9,046 bases of DNA from Frankiales bacterium (lineage in GTDB: Bacteria > Actinomycetota > Actinomycetes > Mycobacteriales > SCTD01). The stretch lies in NCBI GenBank assembly GCA_025464915.1, contig JAODNF010000136.1, forward strand, positions 1 to 9,046, given 5' to 3'. The notes under the pieces were generated by a model. The model saw only the letters and a program-made list of their open reading frames with translations, searched no databases and was not told the origin of the DNA. How positions within the stretch are numbered: position 1 is the stretch's first letter; every line of letters starts with the position of its first letter. Below are positions 6,311 through 9,046 of this stretch, piece after piece. Both the position numbers and the translations under genes were made by a program.

Positions 6311-7000
6311 ATGCCGGGACCTGTGGCGCTGGTGGGAAGCGGCGAGTACCTGCCCGTGATGCTCGAGACCGAGCGCCTGCTCCTCGAGGGCAGACGGCCC
6401 CGTTACGTGCAGGTGCCCACCGCGGCAGCCCCGGAGGGCGAGGAGTCCCTGAACCGCTGGATCGCGCTGGGCGTCGAGCAGGCCGGCCGTCTCGGCGTGG
6501 AACCGGTGCCGGTCGTGGCCCGTGACCGGGCAGAGGCCGACAACCCGGATCTCGCCGCTCTGGTTGCGGGAGCGGGCCTGGTCTACCTCAGCGGCGGCAA
6601 CCCGCCGTACCTGTCCTCAGTCCTGCGCGGGACCGCGCTGTGGGCGGCGATCCACGCTGCCTGGCAGGCCGGGGCGGCCCTGGCCGGGTGCAGTGCCGGG
6701 GCGATGGCGCTCACAGGCTGGGTCCCTGACATCCGCGACGCCGACGCGCCACCGGACCCTGGGCTCGGCGTCGTGGACCTCCGCGTCATCCCTCACTTCG
6801 ACCGGATGAGCGCCTGGCTGCCCGACATCGGCGCGCGCTACCTGGCCGGCCACGACGGCCCGGTCGTCGGGATCGACGAGGACACGGCCATGGTGCGGTT
6901 CGACGAGGACTGGGTCGTGCACGGACGGCAGTCGGTCTGGGTCCTCGACGGCCGGAGCCGGGTGGAGTTCCGGGGCGGCGAGACCGTCAGGCTCGCTTGA
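6311..7000 (+). CDS. Peptidase S51 / dipeptidase E-like class I amidotransferase-fold protein
   Basis: The 229-residue cytoplasmic protein has the fold signature of family S51 (dipeptidase E, cyanophycinase and relatives), which are serine peptidases on a class I glutamine amidotransferase scaffold. Visible landmarks are VGSGE (8-12), 'VYLSGGNPPYL' (91-101), the nucleophile elbow GCSAGA with Ser128, and IPHFDR with His162 in the place of the catalytic histidine. The third triad residue is probably an acidic residue between them (Asp140, Asp143 or Asp145); I cannot tell which. Near the end 'GIDEDTAMV' (187-195) matches the usual 'G..E.TA' strand of the family. The length is typical for PepE-like members and short for cyanophycinase, so a small peptidase is likelier than a cyanophycin hydrolase; the substrate is unknown. 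The start is fixed by the TAGGTT -10 six bases upstream. Its 3' end overlaps the convergent 6987-7382 gene by 14 bp. Confidence 0.82.
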   Translation: MPGPVALVGSGEYLPVMLETERLLLEGRRPRYVQVPTAAAPEGEESLNRWIALGVEQAGRLGVEPVPVVARDRAEADNPDLAALVAGAGLVYLSGGNPPYLSSVLRGTALWAAIHAAWQAGAALAGCSAGAMALTGWVPDIRDADAPPDPGLGVVDLRVIPHFDRMSAWLPDIGARYLAGHDGPVVGIDEDTAMVRFDEDWVVHGRQSVWVLDGRSRVEFRGGETVRLA

Positions 7001-7382
7001 AGGGATCGGGCTGGTTGGCGCTCAGGTCGGCGCGCGGGCACTCGTCGAGCCTCAGGTCGCCGAAGGCGAGCGCGTCGTTGCAGAGCCGGTCCACGTCCCA
7101 GCCGTCGCGCTGCCCCGCATCGGTGATGGTCACGCGGTAGATCGTGATGTCGTACTTCGTCGGTGTTCCGTAGGCGATGCCGACCGTGCCGACGAGCTGC
7201 GACTCGCCCCGCATGCCGCGTGGGCCGTTCCACGCCTGGTCGTAGCGCTGCCAGAGGCCGGCGCTGACCGACCAGACCCCGCCGCGGGAGACGTCGCGGT
7301 GCTCGAGCTCCCGCAGCACCGCCTTCGCCGTGGAGTCGGGCACGATCGCCGAGGGGCGCAGAACGTGGGTCAGGTCGCTCAT
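6987..7382 (-). CDS. 131-residue protein of unknown function, paralogue of the next gene (copy A)
   Basis: I do not recognise this family. The product is 131 residues, soluble, with no signal peptide or membrane helix. By hand count it is about 57% identical, without gaps, to the product of the adjacent gene (7415-7810). The shared core consists of 'RDVSRGGVWS' (29-38), 'SAGLWQRYD' (40-48), YGTP (71-74), KYDITIYR (76-83), two conserved cysteines (Cys101, Cys115), and a closing DPF near the C-terminus. The alternating hydrophobic pattern at 62-86 suggests beta strands. The ATG at 7382 is the only reasonable in-frame start before an upstream stop. No ribosome site is visible; a 7-bp inverted repeat ends 2 nt before the codon. 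It follows copy B by 32 bp and is probably in the same transcript. Its 3' end overlaps the S51-like gene by 14 bp. Confidence 0.82.
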   Translation of the reverse strand: MSDLTHVLRPSAIVPDSTAKAVLRELEHRDVSRGGVWSVSAGLWQRYDQAWNGPRGMRGESQLVGTVGIAYGTPTKYDITIYRVTITDAGQRDGWDVDRLCNDALAFGDLRLDECPRADLSANQPDPFKRA

Positions 7383-7384
7383 AC

Positions 7385-7406
7385 GGGTGATGGTCGCCGA
7401 TCACCC
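7385..7406. promoter_or_regulatory. Perfect 7-bp inverted repeat between the two paralogues
   Basis: The arms GGGTGAT (7385-7391) and ATCACCC (7400-7406) are perfect complements around an 8-nt spacer. The element fills most of the 32-bp gap between the copy B stop and the copy A ATG and ends 2 nt before that ATG. It could be an RNA hairpin that restricts copy A translation, an attenuator, or a DNA operator. The sequence alone does not decide. Confidence 0.5.
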
Positions 7407-7414
7407 TCGGGAAT

Positions 7415-7810
7415 TCATGCCTTTCGGAAAGGATCCGCCGACGGCTGCATCAGCGTCGTCCGCGGGCAGCTCGCCAGGGACAGGTCGGCGTACTGGAGCG
7501 CGTCGTCGCAGAGCTGGTCGACGGACCAGCCCGCCTCGAGGCCGTGCTCGGTGACCGTGGCGCGGTAGATCGTGATGTCGTACTTCGACGGCGTGCCGTA
7601 GACGACGCCGATCGTCCCGAGCAGCTGCGCGCTCCCGCGGGAGCCGGTGTCGCCGTCCCAGGGCTTGTCGTAGCGCTGCCAGAGGCCCGCGCTCGCGCTC
7701 CACACACCGCCGCGGCTCACGTCCCGCTGCTCGAGCGCCATCAGGACGCGGTGGGCGTCCTGGTCCTTCAGCAGGGCCGAGGGCCTGATGACGGTGATCT
7801 GCTCGGGCAC
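7415..7810 (-). CDS. 131-residue protein of unknown function, paralogue of the neighbouring gene (copy B)
   Basis: This is the upstream member of the tandem pair and also unrecognised. I place the start at the GTG at 7810. From there the product is exactly 131 residues, the same as copy A, and the two align from residue 1 (..V.RPSA at 7-12 in both). An AGGA ribosome site lies 8 nt upstream. An ATG at 7819 would add three residues (MWC) but has no well-spaced site, and longer in-frame extensions run into the divergent gene's coding region. The conserved segments match copy A: 'RDVSRGGVWS', 'SAGLWQRYD', YGTP, KYDITIYR, two Cys and the terminal DPF. Differences cluster at the N-terminus, around residues 54-61, and in the last 15 residues. 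It is divergent from the oxidoreductase gene at 7842 with 31 bp between starts. Confidence 0.8.
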   Translation of the reverse strand: MPEQITVIRPSALLKDQDAHRVLMALEQRDVSRGGVWSASAGLWQRYDKPWDGDTGSRGSAQLLGTIGVVYGTPSKYDITIYRATVTEHGLEAGWSVDQLCDDALQYADLSLASCPRTTLMQPSADPFRKA

Positions 7811-7827
7811 GCACCACATCCTGCCAG

Positions 7828-7833
7828 TACCGT
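7828..7833 (+). promoter_or_regulatory. -10 element of a probable leaderless promoter for the quinone oxidoreductase
   Basis: TACCGT fits TAnnnT and is 8 bases before the ATG at 7842, so the message would start at or one base before the codon. It lies in the 31-bp gap to the divergent copy B start; no matching -10 for copy B is obvious there. Confidence 0.45.
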
Positions 7834-7841
7834 CCTGGCGC

Positions 7842-8788
7842 ATGAGAGCGATCCAGATCAGCGAGTTCGGCGGGCCCGAGGTCCTGAAGCTCGTCGAGCT
7901 GCCCGACCCGGTCGCCTCCGACGGCTTCGAGGTCGTCACGGTGACCAGCTCGGGAGTCAACTTCGCGGACACGCATGCGGCTGAGAACTCCTACCTCGCA
8001 CCCCAGGAGCTGCCGCTCATCCCGGGCTCCGAGGTCGTCGGCACGCTGCCGGACGGCACCCGCATCGCCGCGTTCACGATGACCGGCGGCTACTGCGAGA
8101 AGGCCGTCGTGCATCCCGCGATGACGTTCCCGCTGTTCGACGAGGTCACCGACGGGCAGGCCCTCGCCCTCATGGTCCAGGGACTCACGGCCTGGCACCT
8201 GCTCCGCACCTCCACCCACCTGCAGCCGGGCGAGACGGTCGTCGTCCACGCTGCCGCCGGTGGCGTCGGCACGCTCGCCGTGCAGCTCGCCAAGCACTGG
8301 GGCGCCGGACGGGTGATCGCCGTCGCCTCCTCCGAGGACAAGCTCGCGCTCGCCAAGGAGCTCGGCGCCGATGTGGGGGTCCTCGCCGGCGAGGACGACC
8401 TCAAGGGCGCGCTGCGCGACGCCAACGGCGGCAAGGGCGTCGACGTCGTGCTGGAGATGGTCGGGGGCGCGACCTTCGATGCCTCCCTGCGCGCGCTGGC
8501 CCCGTTCGGCCGGGTCGCCACCTTCGGCATGGCCTCCCGCCAGCCCCCGAAGCCCATCGACGCCGGCAGCCTGATGGCCCGCTCGACCGCGGTCGTCGGC
8601 TTCTGGCTCGCGCACTGCCTCGGCCGGCCGGAGCTCCTGCAGCCGCAGATGAAGGAGCTGCTCGCGCTGGTCGCCGAGGGGACCTGACGCCGCTGGTCGG
8701 CGGCACCTACGCCCTCGCCGACGCCCGGCTCGCCCACGAGGCGCTCCGCTCTCGCGGCTCGATCGGCAAGCTCGTCCTCGACCTCTGA
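7842..8788 (+). pseudogene. Zinc-independent NADPH:quinone oxidoreductase (MDR family), frameshifted near the 3' end
   Basis: The protein begins 'MRAIQISEFGGPEVLKLVEL', a classic quinone-oxidoreductase start, with PGSEVVG (61-67) and the NADPH-binding AAAGGVG (137-143) of the medium-chain dehydrogenase/reductase fold. Catalytic zinc cysteines and histidines are absent, as expected for this group. Frame 0 stops at 8685-8687 after 281 residues, short of the usual ~315-325. The missing C-terminus is intact in the -1 frame right after the G run 8678-8681, reading 'LTPLVGGTYALADARLAHEA' and on to KLVLDL with a stop at 8786-8788. One extra G in that run would restore a 315-residue protein. The cause may be a real one-base deletion or an assembly error in the G run. 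The lost part covers the last strands and helix of the catalytic domain, so the truncated form is probably impaired. The start is supported by TACCGT 8 nt upstream. Confidence 0.88.
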
Positions 8789-8792
8789 CCCT

Positions 8793-8839
8793 TGCGTCCG
8801 CTCAGGTGGACACGCGGGTACGACGGTCGGGCGGACGCA
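8793..8839. terminator. Hairpin in repeat copy 1, possible bidirectional terminator
   Basis: The arms TGCGTCCGC (8793-8801) and GCGGACGCA (8831-8839) form nine Watson-Crick pairs, extended by a G-U pair at each end, around a 29-nt loop. There is no T tract, but hairpins without one between convergent genes are common in GC-rich actinobacteria. A shorter alternative pairing, GTCC with GGAC, exists inside it. Confidence 0.4.
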
Positions 8840-8857
8840 GCAGAGCCGGCGCGGCCT

Positions 8858-8904
8858 TGCGTCCGCTCAGGTGGACACGCGGGTACGACGGTCGGGCGGA
8901 CGCA
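8858..8904. terminator. Hairpin in repeat copy 2, possible bidirectional terminator
   Basis: It has the same 9-bp stem (8858-8866 with 8896-8904) and 29-nt loop as copy 1. The position 4 bases from the acyltransferase stop would suit termination of that minus-strand transcript. Arms of the two copies can also pair with each other. Confidence 0.4.
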
Positions 8905-8908
8905 GCAG

Positions 8909-9046
8909 TCAGGCGGTGTCCTCGACAGCCTCGATCTTGGGGCAGGGGCACGGGTCGTCGTGCCAGGCCCGGCGGCAGCCGGCGGGGTAGGTGAGCTCGC
9001 GGACCACGCGCGCCGGGTTCCCGGCCACCAGGCAGTCGTCGGGGAC
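8909..9046 (-). CDS. Hexapeptide-repeat (LbH) acyltransferase, C-terminal end (cut by window edge)
   Basis: Only the last 45 codons and the TGA are in the window. The visible 'VPDDCLVAGNPARVVREL' is the characteristic closing segment of left-handed beta-helix acetyltransferases of the maltose/galactoside O-acetyltransferase and NodL type (usual form 'VP....V.GNPA.V.R'), enzymes that move an acetyl group from acetyl-CoA to a sugar or similar acceptor. The substrate cannot be judged from the tail. After the usual end of the family, the protein continues with a Cys-rich extension, GCRRAWHDDPCPCPK, and an acidic end. The gene converges on the oxidoreductase, and its stop codon abuts the second 54-bp repeat. 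Confidence 0.75.
   Translation of the reverse strand, partial: VPDDCLVAGNPARVVRELTYPAGCRRAWHDDPCPCPKIEAVEDTA

Larger units (their letters stand above)
8790..8908. repeat. Two identical 54-bp direct repeats, 11 bp apart
   Basis: Positions 8790-8843 and 8855-8908 are identical over 54 bases; the period is 65 and the 11-bp spacer is GC only apart from its first base. The array begins 2 bases after the stop codon of the oxidoreductase reading frame and ends at the base before the stop codon of the convergent acyltransferase, so it fills the whole intergenic gap. Each copy contains a perfect 9-bp inverted repeat. It could be a small mobile or REP-like intergenic element, or a local duplication of a two-way terminator. 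Confidence 0.9.

Noticed and set aside
7385..7406. CRP/GlxR-type site reading of the inverted repeat (GGTGA...TCACC)
   Set aside because: The half-sites are 10 nt apart instead of the 6 nt of the CRP-type consensus, and the outer bases do not fit.
7420..7432. Short palindrome CCTTTCGGAAAGG
   Set aside because: It is inside the last codons of paralogue B (DPFRKA), has a one-base loop and is explained by coding sequence.
7401..8615. 404-codon minus-strand frame opposite the oxidoreductase
   Set aside because: The composition is that of a shadow frame; the plus-strand product shows the full MDR family pattern.
8790..8908. CRISPR array reading of the 54-bp repeats
   Set aside because: There are only two units, the repeat is too long, the spacer is 11 bp and there are no cas genes nearby.

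Overview
The window is about 9 kb of very GC-rich, densely packed DNA, most likely from an actinobacterium. The evidence for this is a DUF3097-family gene, a ferrochelatase with the C-terminal cysteine pattern of actinobacterial [2Fe-2S] enzymes, a tandem-ACT SerB, an LPxTG sorting signal, and several start codons that sit 6-8 nt after a TAnnnT -10 hexamer (leaderless transcripts). I cannot name the genus. The content is mostly ordinary chromosomal housekeeping. I see no phage, IS element, CRISPR array, tRNA or rRNA, and no gene-free stretch longer than about 120 bp.

Left part, minus strand (1-3354): a DUF3097 gene is followed by a secreted neutral/alkaline ceramidase-like hydrolase with a C-terminal LPSTG cell-wall anchor, and then by the start of another secreted protein that looks like the LVIVD beta-propeller type. 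The gaps are 28 and 24 bp, so they may be co-transcribed. DUF3097 is divergent from the next block across a 50-bp region carrying two back-to-back -10 elements.

Middle (3405-7000): a leaderless conserved gene of unknown function is coupled by an ATGA overlap to serB (phosphoserine phosphatase, serine biosynthesis). serB converges on a ferrochelatase gene, hemH/cpfC, and both stop codons come from one CTAG palindrome. hemH is divergent from a leaderless peptidase S51-like gene, which in turn overlaps the next minus-strand gene tail to tail.

Right part (6987-9046): two tandem minus-strand genes encode paralogues of exactly 131 residues each, about 57% identical and of unrecognised function, with a perfect 7-bp inverted repeat between them just before the second start codon. 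They are divergent from a zinc-independent quinone oxidoreductase gene whose last 35 or so codons are out of frame, fixed by one extra G. After it, two identical 54-bp copies of a hairpin-forming repeat fill the space up to the stop codon of a convergent, partial hexapeptide-repeat acyltransferase.

The items most worth a second look are the 54-bp hairpin repeat pair, the 131-residue paralogue pair with its inverted repeat, the wall-anchored ceramidase-like protein, the oxidoreductase frameshift, and the recurrent leaderless promoter pattern. Nothing here amounts to a clearly new multi-gene system.
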